From the NCBI RefSeq assembly GCF_041146795.1, contig NC_135179.1, positions 11,965,047 through 12,029,046 of the forward strand: a stretch of DNA of 64,000 nt, given 5' to 3'. The notes below the pieces were generated by a model. That model worked only from the letters and a program-made list of their open reading frames with translations, ran no database searches and was not told where the DNA came from. This stretch comes from Maylandia zebra. Taxonomy: Eukaryota > Chordata > Actinopteri > Cichliformes > Cichlidae. This document shows, piece after piece, positions 48,665 to 59,269 of the stretch; the first letter of the stretch is position 1, and each line of letters begins with the position of its first letter. Position numbers and translations under genes: made by a program.

Positions 48665-50130
48665 GAAAAATAAAGAAAAAATATGTTCTTTAAGTAATTT
48701 CAAAAATTCCAGTAGATTCTTAGATTTAGAAAAGATTAAATGTTTCCTCTTAATAAATATATGCATGTTTTGATTGCCTGGAGGCTAATATATGAGGGAG
48801 TTTAACAGTTAATAACACACTTATTACTATTTTGGTAAAGACTAATTTCATTTTCTCAATAAAAGCTGGAGAAATACTTGCGCTGGATGCATAAAGTACG
48901 TGTCTAAATAATTATGAGTTTAATGGGAAGCACTTTATTAAACTTATTATTATCATTGTTGGTGTTTAATTGTAATAACATAACAGCTTTATTTGCAGGT
49001 TACTCCACATTATGCCACAGTGGCCATCAAATAAATCATGACAGATCACATTTCACCAGAGAGTGCAAGTCAGTGAGCTGATAACCTCTCGTCTTTAATC
49101 TGTGATCGAATACATGAACTTACATATTAGACATGAAGGCTGTTTGAGTTAGCGGTACACTCTGTGCATGAGTCTGAAATCGCAATTAAGATACAGAAGT
49201 TTGGATTGAAAACCCACAAGGACCTCTGCAGCTGCAGCTTCAAACCACAGTGGAATAAGTCGAATAAAAGCATGTGCAGTATTGAGCCTTTAAAGTTTTC
49301 AGAATCTGACTGTAAGCAAATATTCTGCAGACTACAGTCCTGCTAGTCAAGGAGTGAAATGAACAGAAACAGGAGCAAGCTTTTCATTAAAACCAAGTTA
49401 AAACATACTTACGCGCAGTCTTGTTGTACTGCATATGAGATATATTTCTTATTATTCAGCTCCCTCTGCTGGTGATCATAATGCATGCAAGGCCAATATC
49501 CCTGGAGCATTACTGGATTGGTTGAAACTGTTTCCTTGACAAAGGCTCAGCAGTGAAAAGAAACCTAAAATAAAACAATATAAAAGTATGTCTGCAATTT
49601 GCCTAGTATTTTTAGACAAGTGTTACATACAAAGTCTAACTGTTTACCTGCTGCAGATGGACATCAGCGGTGCCAGGTACAGCTTACATCATGTCCCTTT
49701 TGTTTCCTTTGAGCTCAGCGTGGGACAGATGGTCAAGTGGGTAGACAGGAGAGCACAGTGTGGGAGCAGTGGGCCCAGGTCACGACTCAGACTCTGTGGA
49801 GTCAGTTATAAATTAATGCTACAAAGGTTTTTCACTCTGACCTTGGTTTATGAAATGAAACAACAATATGGATTTATTAATTTATTAATCGAGACTCACT
49901 GGATGAGTCCTCTAGTCAGGCTGGCATAAATCTTTCAAGTTCCTACCTGCTGACAAATACCAGCAACAAATAGGATGATGTGGTAGTCAAAAATACAAAG
50001 AAGTGATACAATAAATCTAAATTAATAGAATCTGGGGACATGAAATTTACTTGACTTACATGCATTTGATTTATATTTTAGCATATTTCCCTAACTAAAC
50101 ATTTGATTTTATACATTTTCATTTTATTGC
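48665..50130. other. No gene recognised in the divergent intergenic region
   Basis: AT-rich sequence with a CTCF-like motif at 49459-49474. No reading frame resembles a known protein. Confidence 0.5.
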
Positions 50131-50149
50131 TTCATGCTTTTCAACTTTG

Positions 50150-51715
50150 ATGCGCCAGAGGCACCCCGCACCAGGGCTGAGCCCCCATGCACCCACCCGC
50201 ACACAACCTCGGTGACACACCAACCAGGACCCAAGCCCCCAAGGTCCAGCCAGAGCCCCAGCCTGGAGACGGAGCACCCACAGAAATCATCCGATGACCT
50301 GTATAGTGTACTCTATGTAATATTTTGTATTGAATTAATTGAATACAAAGTGTTACAGAAAGCAATCTGTATATTTTGGAAAGTAATTTGGGGGTTTTAT
50401 AAGTAAGAAATTGAACCACACTTGATGGTGTTTGTAGTTCAACTTGACCCGGTTTAAATTTCTTTTTTACTATGGATTTAATTTGTTGATATTCTAAAAA
50501 TCTTTTCTTGTTGATCCCATATTGTGTAACTAGTCTGTCAAATGGAATAAATTCTGTTCCTCTAATATATGTTCTAAGTATTTGAGTCCTTTACCACTCC
50601 AATCTGACAAGTTTATCATATTATTGTTTTGTAATATGTCAGGGTTGTTCCAGATAGGTGTACGTTTGCATGGGATTAATGAAGACGCCGTCAATTTTAG
50701 AAACTCCCACCATGCTGTCAGAGAAGAGCTGATGTTGACGCTTTTAAAGCATTCATGTCGTTGGATGTTTGAGCTGATAAATGGTAGGTCTGAAATCTCT
50801 AGATTATTATAAGTGCTTGTTCTACATCTAGCCAAGGTCGTCTAAGAAGGTATGTTTTAGCCATCCTGAGATAAATTGAAGCCTGAAAGTTAGGTAGATC
50901 GAATCCTCCTTTATTGTTGGTCTTTTGTAGTGTTTTTAAGCTTATATGTGGTGGTTTATCTTCCCAAAGGAATTTAGACATATACAAATCTAGAGATCTG
51001 AACCAATCTTGTGGTGGTTTAGTTGGGATCATTGAGAATAAATAATTTATTTTTGGTAAGACCATCATTTTTATAGCGGCAACCCTTCCCCTGAGTGATA
51101 TGGGTAGACATTTCCATCCAGCAACTTACTTTAAAAGTGGGATATGGTTTAATTTAGTTAAATCTGCAAGCTTGGGAGAAACATTATGACCTAAATATTT
51201 TATATTTCCCGATTGCAGTGGTGTAGAAGAAGAATTTAGGAAGGAGCAATTAATCGGAAGGACTGAAGATTTTGACCAGTTAATTGAATAATCTGATACT
51301 CTTGCAAAAGAGTTTATCAATGCAAATACCCCAGAAAAAGTAACACATCAACTGCATAAAGACTGATTACCAAATTTGTGTAAAGTTGCAAATAAAAATT
51401 TCCAGTTAACTCTGTCAAACGCCTTTCCTGCATCTAGAGATAATATTGTAGTTTCGATGTTTTTACTGCATGAGTAGTCAATCAAATTAAGTAATCTACG
51501 TGTATTTGTTGATGAGTGCCTACTCATGAGATGAGTGCCTTTATGAAACCAGTTTGGTCAGGATGAATTAAGAGGGGGGTTATTTTCTCTAATCTCTTTA
51601 AAAGCACTTTGCAGATTATTTTAAGGTTTACATTTATAAGGGATATTGGACGATAGCTTAAGGGGTATACAGGGTCTTTGCCCGGTTTTAGCAGGAGTTT
51701 TCAACAATTTCTGAG
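50150..51715 (-). mobile_element. 5'-truncated L1-like LINE
   Basis: Minus-strand pieces run in order through the second L1 protein. LKPGKDPVYPLSYRPISLIN at about 51.7 kb and LIHPDQTGFIK are reverse-transcriptase blocks. MMVLPKINYLFSMIPTKPPQ with LYMSKFLWEDKPPHISLKTL and GGFDLPNFQASIYL (50799-51068) are the C-terminal domain. The copy begins in the middle of the reverse-transcriptase domain and carries several frameshifts. The GC-richer 50150-50300 is probably its 3' untranslated region. The missing 5' half is typical of L1 insertion. Confidence 0.85.
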
Positions 51716-52030
51716 TAAATGAGAATGAGGGTTTGTGTTCAATGTGAAAATAACAAAAAATAATATTAAAGACATGCTTACATTTTTATTTGATTCTTTT
51801 AGTTTTATAAAGATATACTTAATTTATTAAAAAATGTGAGATGTCTGTGTTAGTGCCAATTAAGTTCCACAGTTAAATACAATATAGTCAATCAAAATAG
51901 CTTAAAAAGAAAAAAACAAATACTCACTATGAAAGAGCTATGTTTATAATAAATAAAGTAAATAAAGGAGCTTAAAAGTAAAAAATACACAACAAATCAA
52001 ACACATTTGTGAAGTAAAATAAAACAACAA

Positions 52031-52064
52031 AATAATAATAATAATCATAATCATAATCATAATC

Positions 52065-52110
<46 letters not shown>
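52031..52110 (+). repeat. (AAT)n microsatellite with ATC variants
   Basis: AAT units interspersed with AATCAT. It gives an all-tyrosine/aspartate frame on the minus strand that is not a gene. Confidence 0.95.
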
Positions 52111-52112
<2 letters not shown>

Positions 52113-52365
52113 TAAAATAGCAGAATACAAATACAAATGATGCACTAAAATGTGCTGGAGGAGACAGGCCAAGCACAGGATGCTGAGGTGAGCAGTTAAG
52201 CAGCAACAGGAGAATGAAGACTTCCTGCAACTGAAAGCTAAATATTTATTTTATGGTGCAGAGGGTAGTTAATTTAGTTAACTATAATTTTTATAAAATC
52301 ATCAAGTCTAATCACCTTGCATAGAACATGCCCAGTTAAAGGTTTCCGAGCAGTTTCGCTGGTGT

Positions 52366-52381
52366 CCACCAGAGGGCAGCA
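52366..52381 (+). promoter_or_regulatory. CTCF-type motif upstream of the zinc-finger gene
   Basis: CCACCAGAGGGCAGCA matches the well-known vertebrate CTCF core almost perfectly. It lies about 140 bases before the zinc-finger start codon. Occupancy cannot be seen from sequence. Confidence 0.55.
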
Positions 52382-52399
52382 CCTGTCTGATTTGTGGGT

Positions 52400-52519
52400 G
52401 CTGTCAGCGCTCTTCCTCTCGGTACTTTGTTTACTTCTGCTTCCGTAGCTTCTAGCTAGCGCAACCCCCGCTGTCTTTTAAACCTCTTCCCGTGCTTCTA
52501 GAGTAACACGTATTCTAAA
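52400..52519 (+). promoter_or_regulatory. Probable promoter / 5' untranslated region of the zinc-finger gene
   Basis: A CTTCCGT (ETS-type, minus orientation) lies near 52440 in a locally CpG-richer stretch before the ATG. No clear TATA box is seen. The start site is inferred only from position. Confidence 0.35.
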
Positions 52520-52700
52520 ATGTCTTCACCGCTTCTTCTCAGGGCCTTCGTGACCGAGCGCCTGACAGCCGCCGCGGAGGAAATATTTCAGGTGTTTGAG
52601 AGGACGATAGAAAAATATGAGGAAGAAGCGAGCAGCTCCCAGCAGGAGATCGAGCGACTCAGAGGTCTGCTGCTGGAGTTCATGACAAACCAGAAAAGAG
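52520..52700 (+). CDS. Zinc-finger gene coding exon 1 (residues 1-61)
   Basis: The exon runs from the ATG at 52520 to AAAAGAG before the donor GTCTGT. It encodes the conserved fish N-terminal helix region FVTERLTAAAEEIFQVFERT and the coiled-coil stretch. The split codon becomes Asp on joining to exon 2. Without splicing the frame stops at 52757-52759. Confidence 0.88.
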
Positions 52701-55095
52701 GTCTGTGGGGTCTTATTTTTTACTTATCTGTGGGTGTCCGACTAGACTGGAATTATTAACCTAAAATGTAACCTTGCAGACGAAGTTTATTTTCTGCAAC
52801 GTAATTTGTGAAGTGTGTTTAATTTTATTTAACACTTTAATTTGTGCTCCAGCAACTGACTGGAAGACAGTCTAAAACTCATATTATTTCTGATTTTCCT
52901 GAATGAGGAATTTTGAAATGTTGTGAAAAAATAATAGTCAAGCATTAAGTATTTACTTAGTAGTAACTAAGGTATGGTTTGGGGCCACCTGATCCAGCAC
53001 TAACTATGAACTTTATCAAAATGTCAAGTTTCTATTGTGATCTTAAAAGTAGAGAGGATATCGGTCTCCTGAAGCCAAAGTGGGAGCTGGGTCCACAGCA
53101 GATGGTCCTGATAGTTGAAGGCCCAGCCTCCCATTCTACTTTTAAAAACTCTAGGAAGTGCAAGTAAGCCTGCAGTCTGAGAATAACACTGTTTGAATAA
53201 TAAGATACTATGAGGTGTTGTTGTGGTCACTGTGTTGGGGCCTGATTATTCAAGACCTCATACTCTCATGTGAAAAAGTTGATTCACTGCACCCACATCA
53301 TTCAGTAGGTTATGGAACCATTTTTAGCTGCAGTGACTTGAAATAATCGCTTTCTGTACAACTATACATCTCTCTCATCATTGTAGAGAAATTTTGTCCC
53401 ACTGTCCAACATTGCTTCAGTTCATTGAGGTTTCTGGGCATTTGTTTACACACAGCTCTCTTAAGGTTCCACCACAGCATTTCAGTCAGATGAAGTCTGG
53501 ACTTTGATTGCGCCACTGCAACATCTTGAATCTTTTCTTTTTCAGCCCTTCTGGTGGAGATTTGCTGCTGTGCTTGGCAATGCGTTCTGTTACATGACCC
53601 ATTTTCAGCCAAGCTTCAGCTGTCAAACAGATGGCCACACATTTGTCTCTAGGATACTTTAGGACAAAGAAGTGTTCGTTTGCAAGGTGCCCAGGACCTG
53701 TGGCTGCAAAACAAGCTTTAAATCATTACCCCTCCACCACCAACAGTCGGCATGACATTGTGTCAGAAGTCGTGGGGTTTGCTCTAAGCTCTGCTGAGGC
53801 TTTCTCCTATAGAGCCTGAGATGTAGCTCTTGGGTTTCTTTCAGCTTCAGGGGGTGAGTTGGGGTGAACGTCCACTCCTGGGAAGATTGTAGTATTGTGT
53901 TAACACACACCTGAATGCTCCAGACCAGCAAACTGCTGATATCTGCTTTTTATCAGTAAATGATAAGGTTTTAATTCATTTGTATTTGATCATCTGAAAG
54001 CTTTTAAAGGACCTTTTGAGAGTAACAAACATGATTGTTAATCCTTGTTTATAGTAATAAAGTAGTAAAAGAAAGATTACATTTTCTTTTTCAGATGTTC
54101 TTCAGTTGTCTGTTTGTAAAGAGGAGTCACCGCCTGAGCAGGAGCCATGTGAGCGCACACCGAGCATCAGCGTCCATAAGGGCAATGCAGAGCCTCAACA
54201 TATTAAAGAGGAAGACAGCGAACTCTGGGCTGGTCAGGAGCAAGATGAAAAACAGGCCGAAGAGTTTCATGATGCTGATGCCTCATATCCACCTCACTCT
54301 TCTGTTTGGGAGGAAAATGAGCTAGAGGACACGAAACCGTCTCTGCAGCCTGAAGTGCAAAACTGTGAACGTGATGAGGAGTTTCTGGAGGAGCAGGAAA
54401 CCAGAACTGTGCAGTTCATTTTGCCTCTCACATTGACATCTTCTTCACAAACTCTAGCCCAAAGTGAAAGCGTCCAGGACGGAAGGGAAAGCGAAAGACC
54501 TGCTGCTAGTTTTTCATCAGAACAAACCCAGGCGCCCTTTAGCACTTTCAGAGAATCCACTGAGTTACCTCATTTTAACTCTGCTGCACCTGACTATCAT
54601 TGCCATTTGTGCAATAAATCATTTTCCTCCAGCCATCACCTGATAAATCATGCTTTCCACGTGCATTCAGCAGACGCAGGTGCCATCTGTGCCGTGTGTG
54701 GAAAGATGTTTGAATCCACCGAAAGCCTTAACATGCACCTCAAATCGCACAAGGGCTCAAAATGTTGCCACATGTGCGGTAAGCAGTGCAACAGCACGAC
54801 CGCACTGACCGAGCACATGGCGAGCCACGCCGGGGTGAAACTGCATCGTTGCCACGTGTGTGGGAAAGAGTGCAGCCGCAAAGGGGATTTAAAGATACAT
54901 ATGAGGATTCACACAGGCGAGAAGCCTTTCTGCTGCTCCTTTTGTTGCAAAAGTTTCACCCACAGCGGACACCTGAGGAAGCACATGAGAAGCCACACAG
55001 GCGAGAGGCCTCACCGCTGTGGTATCTGTGGCAGAGGGTTTCTACAGAGTGCACACTTGAAATATCACCTGGGGACTCACACTCAGAAATATTGA
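52520..55095 (+). CDS. C2H2 zinc-finger protein, six fingers, two coding exons
   Basis: This is probably a nuclear DNA-binding protein; targets are unknown. The coding join is 52520-52700 and 54095-55095: 393 residues plus TGA, phase 1 at a GT-AG intron of about 1.4 kb. The N-terminus MSSPLLLRAFVTERLTAAAE leads into a Glu-rich stretch likely to form a coiled coil (about 27-60). An acidic linker follows with QLSVCKEE and HIKEEDSELW-type motifs. This head is typical of a greatly expanded group of fish C2H2 genes; there is no KRAB box. Six fingers occupy about residues 228-390. Finger 1 has an H-x4-H spacing, fingers 5 and 6 keep the usual TGEKP/TGERP linkers, and fingers 3 and 4 replace the usual aromatic after the second Cys pair with Cys. 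All six retain both zinc Cys and both His. The frame is intact, so the gene is probably functional. I cannot assign an orthologue. Confidence 0.9.
53300..53945 (-). pseudogene. Tc1-like remnant in the zinc-finger gene intron
   Basis: The minus strand gives LTEMLWWNLKRAVCKQMPRN then LNELKQCW, matching the DLNPxExLWxxLKxxV and PRNLxELxxxCxxEW C-terminal segments of Tc1 transposase. At the other end TTAACACACACCTGAATGCT then CCAGACCAGCAAACTGCT is the start-side sequence of this family. The middle is deleted. Same family as the copies near 2.6 and 6.5 kb. Confidence 0.85.
54095..55095 (+). CDS. Zinc-finger gene coding exon 2 (residues 61-393)
   Basis: The acceptor is a strong polypyrimidine run, TTTTCTTTTTCAG, then ATGTTCTTCAG read as (G)AT GTT CTT CAG. 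The exon holds the acidic linker and all six fingers. The stop TGA is at 55093-55095. Confidence 0.93.
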
Positions 55096-55509
55096 CTCAT
55101 TCATCCCCCTGGGCTCATATTTAATAATGAAAAATGTTCAACAGAGACGCCAAACTTTGCTGTAAAGAGCAAGAAGACCCATTATAAAGATGCTTAAAGC
55201 AAAATGTCAGTAACATTTAAAGTGGGTCTAATTCAATTATTTTTAGCTCCATGTTTTTGTTCTTGGGCATTGCATGATTCACAGTTCAAAATAATCCCTA
55301 TTTATTCTATTCTGGGCCTCGGTGCAGCCCTCCAGTTCATCCACTGCCTGAAAAACATGTTTTTAGGTCCTCTGAGCAGCACCCTTGTAAAAACAAGTCT
55401 CTGCACTCAGCAGCAGGTTATTATTTTGAGAAATCAATTGAAGCATGAACTAAATTAACTTGAAATTTGATGCTGCATGTATAGAATCACCAGTTAAATC
55501 TCAAAACTA

Positions 55510-55515
55510 AATAAA
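55510..55515 (+). promoter_or_regulatory. Candidate poly(A) signal of the zinc-finger gene
   Basis: AATAAA about 415 bases after the stop codon. Further AATAAA hexamers at about 55680 and 55760 are alternatives. Confidence 0.4.
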
Positions 55516-56374
55516 GCACTTTAAAATGTCCGATGACTTCCCCTAAAATACATTTTTAAGGAAGGTTTTCCTCTGGAAGTTAACACTTTGTTGTTTTGTA
55601 GTTTCTCTTTAATAGCTGCTATCAGGTGACACTGTGATTAATCGTCTGTATGTTCTGATGTATCTGATTCATTTTCTTTAATAAAAATCACATGTCACTG
55701 AAAGATGTGTTATAGAAAACCAAAGTGGAGCAGAAAATGAATTCTTAACTTGGGTTTTAAATAAAAGTGTTTGTTTATAACATCGTTATAAGATGCATGA
55801 AAAGTGCTAAAGAAAGCTGCAAACCTCTTTTAAATTTAAGCAGTGTAACCAGCTAAAAAGTAAAGTGAAGGAAAAGTATTTTAACAGTTTGATGAGCGCA
55901 GGCTCTGAGCTTCACACTATGTTTCTCTTTACTGTTGACATGACCTCTGATCCCCACTTTGAGCAATAACATTGCCGATAACGTCCAGCTTGTAATGATT
56001 GCTTTTATACAACAGAATCTGATTGGTGTTAAATCATCAGTTTATTTTACTCAGAAAGAGCAAAGTGGGACACAGTGCCCTTTTCCACTCTTATTTTTCA
56101 AGTAAGCAGATGTTCAGCAGATGTGCTCTCTGGTACAGCTGCAGCTCGCCTGGTCATGCAAACTTAAAACACTGTCACACTTTCAGAGCCGTGTGCCGAC
56201 CTCTTCATCAACCAGATCTCTTCTGCTCTGTGATTCATTAATTATAACCTTTATTATTAAAAGTAATTTTCCTACTAATCATCCCACTGACATTTTTTCA
56301 CATATGTACTTCCTGTGATCTTTGGGTACACCAAGAATAATTTACTGTTAAGAGCAATTATAATAGCCAAATAA

Positions 56375-56475
56375 TATCCATTCGTCCGTTCTCTTCCACT
56401 TATCCAATTCAGGGTCGTGGGGAGGCGGGAGCCTATCCCAGCACAAACACTGGGAGAACATGCAAACTCCAGTAA
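56375..56475 (-). repeat. Fish LINE/SINE-tail repeat, reverse orientation
   Basis: CTTCCACTTATCCAATTCAG then GGGTCGTGGGGAGGCGGGAG and CCTATCCCAGC are the reverse complement of the tail of the family also present at about 22255-22410. ACTGGGAGAACATGCAAACT follows. Confidence 0.7.
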
Positions 56476-56499
56476 ACATATATGACATGTTTGTGTGAT

Positions 56500-58040
56500 A
56501 ACCTATCAGGTTCAGTCCTCCTAGAACTTGCCCATATTTAAGGGCTGTCCAGGAGGCCTTCTGGTTGGATACCCAAACAATGTGAAGACATCTCTATCTG
56601 TAAGGGAGAGCCTAGACATTCTTGACAATGAGCTCATGTCTGCATACATCAACAATTTAATTTTTCAGTCACAACCCAGAGCTCATCGCCAAAGCTGAGG
56701 GTCAGAATATATATGAGCCTATAAATGGACAGCTTCATAGTGAGCTCTCTCTTCACCACTGCAGACACGATTCACCTGCAACCCCAAAACATTTATATTT
56801 TTAAAAAGCAATAACACACAACAAAGCTGCATTGTCACGTCATTAGGAACAAATAGATAGAAATGATGGAATGAAAATGATTTGTGTCTGTATAATGTTT
56901 TTCTGTGGTCTGCAAAGACCACAGTTGGTCACATTTCAACTAATTCAAAGCAGTAGGTTCTTATTACAGATGAAAGTAGCTCAGTTTCAAGCATTCGTTC
57001 ATCACTACTGATTTATTTTTCTAGAAATGAAGATTTGCATACATGCAGAGTCATATTTTTCTGTGCTTCCCATCACTAAAAAAAATAATAATGAGGGTTT
57101 GGTTATACTTGATTAGTGCATTAGTGCGTACGCTGAGCTATATTTCTATGTAAAGATGGACCACGAGTGCTGAATTGTTTTTTTTTCTACTAACGGAAGA
57201 AATTCAGAATCAGCTTAAAAGTTTAAAAAACATCTACATAGCAAATCTTTTCTTTTTTTGGTTTCTGTTCCTCTGTTTCTTTTTCAGTTCTTTTTTTGGT
57301 CTCAAAAGGACACTTTTCTTTACCAGCTAGATGTTTTACATTCATCACAAGTTTGTCACTAACTTCACACTGGGCGAGAGCTCTTGGGGAGTCTGTGTGA
57401 TGCACAGCCAGCAGGCTCTGGTCACATGACCTCATGTACCTGCAGAGAATCTCTGGATGTAAAAGTTCACTGGTTGTTTCTCCATCCAGACATGTTTTGC
57501 CTTCATGCTGTAGATGAGTTCAAGAGTATCTGAATGTAACTCTGAAAGTGAACAATCTTCAGATGTCAGTTTGGAAATATAACCTCCACAGTGTGCTGTA
57601 GTGGTGAATTATCATGGACTACTACAGTCTAATGAATAAGAGTGTTTATTTTCAAGATGATTGCTTCTCTCTAGAAGTGTGTTTGCTTACAGTGGGAAAC
57701 TACATTGTCATTTTTACAGCACCATTCATTCAAATATGCACAGAGGTCAACGTGACAAAACACAGTTTTAAAAACAGATTTTAAAAAGTAAAAGAAGAGC
57801 TGGAATTATCATCAATTATGTGGACAAGAGAAGCCAAAAGCAGGACACCAGAGATAGAATGATTGATGAAAAAAACAAGCATTAATGCTGAAATAAGTCC
57901 AATAAAATAACAAAGTCCAGAACAAAGTAAACAGAAATCAGAAGATAAACACAAGGACCCAGGGAATAGATCCAAAACCATCGAAACAGTCTGCACACGA
58001 GTGAATGTTTGTACACTGAGCGCAGGTTGGGAAATTTGGG
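56500..58040. other. No gene recognised
   Basis: AT-rich sequence with short frames only. Confidence 0.5.
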
Positions 58041-58044
58041 AGTG

Positions 58045-58260
58045 AATTATATCATTGTGCAATAGGTACACCTGTTCAGCTGCTCATTAACACAAATATC
58101 TAATCAGCCACATGGCAGCAACTCAATGCATTTAGACATGAAGATATAATCAAAACAACCTGTTGAAGTTAAAGCTGAGGAACAAAGTTGGTTTAAGTGA
58201 CCAAGGCGCCAGACTGGCTGAAACTGCAACAAAACGCAAAAAATATCCAGTGAGCCATGA
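58045..58260 (+). mobile_element. Tc1-family 5' end fragment (family A)
   Basis: ATAGGTACACCTGTTCAGCT, AATATCTAATCAGCCACATG, GCAACTCAATGCATTTAGAC and then GCCAGACTGGCTG and AATATCCAGTGAG show the same landmarks as the copies near 30.9 and 62.8 kb. Internal sequence is partly deleted. Confidence 0.75.
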
Positions 58261-58989
58261 GTGTAGCTAGTACTCATGTGCTCTCATTTTTCTAGGCTAA
58301 CTAGTTTTACATTTACAAGAGAAGTTATCACTGATTAATTCAGGATGTGCACATGCATAGTGCAAACTGACAAAATAATTCAGTTCAGTTACAAAGAAAA
58401 AGTCCTTTATTTTTTAGACTGAGTGATATATATGACCTCCAGTTTACAACACAGAGAGTGTGCTGTGCAGTGTCTTGTGTGTGTTTTGATTGGTTAATAA
58501 TGGAGTTTACCCTGAAGCGTTTACCCACTTTACTTTTTGCATACCTCTGTCCAGCCTGAGAAGAAAATAATTCACCACTAGGTGGTACTGCAAGAACCTT
58601 TATTTATCTATCCAACGTCTCAGTCGGTGTAAGAAAATATATTTTCCCACCTCCAGTAGTTGATTTTTGAACATTTCAATTGTTGTATTTAAGCTTGCCT
58701 CACAATCCTGCTTAATCATGACATGTAGCACATCTTAGTCAACTAAATGAACTCTGTTCATGCATTGATTTCAAAACCTTTATTAAACTTGGTATTTACT
58801 CCTCAAATGTTTTTTCTGTCATGGTTTATATTTTTTCTAGAGCTTTCATTTTTCAATTTTAATCACTCACTCTTGAGAACAGCAGCTGGAAAGCTACATT
58901 CGCCATCATCTATGACTTGTTCAGGAACTTGTTAAGCCTTTTTTTTAGGCCTTTCCCGAGAATCTCTTCCATGTGGCCTAAAAGTTTCA

Positions 58990-59265
58990 CACAGAACAGC
59001 AGCACATTCAGGAATCTCAGTGTTTGGGAAGCTGCTTCAGGAGATTCAGATTGAAAAAGCTAAAGAGCATAATCAGGCCCCAGTGACCCCAGAGCCTAAA
59101 ACTAACTGCCCTAATCTGGTTATGCAACCACCCACAAAGACACGGGATCATCAGCAGACACCACTGGATCCTTGGACACTATTTCCCACATGTCTGTTCA
59201 TGTCCAGCCCAAATGGGGACTCAGTGGCTCAAACCTCACCAGATAATTTGTTTACAGTTCCCTGA
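58990..59265 (+). other. Unassigned open frame (about 90 codons)
   Basis: An open frame reads through SVFGKLLQEIQIEKAKEHNQ and ends DNLFTVP-TGA. The ATG sits at 59020 with open sequence before it. Composition is protein-like (few rare residues, a charged helix-like stretch then a proline-rich part), but I recognise no family and no clear splice partners. It could be a degraded transposon or host exon, or chance. Confidence 0.2.
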
Positions 59266-59269
59266 CGTG

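Noticed and set aside
48490..48766. Lys/Glu-rich and Phe/Ser/Leu-rich frames
   Set aside because: Both are the AAAG microsatellite read on the two strands.
51972..52172. Poly-Tyr/Asp frame
   Set aside because: It is the AAT microsatellite read on the minus strand.
54786..55124. Second plus-strand frame over the zinc fingers
   Set aside because: It is a shifted-frame shadow of the finger-coding sequence.
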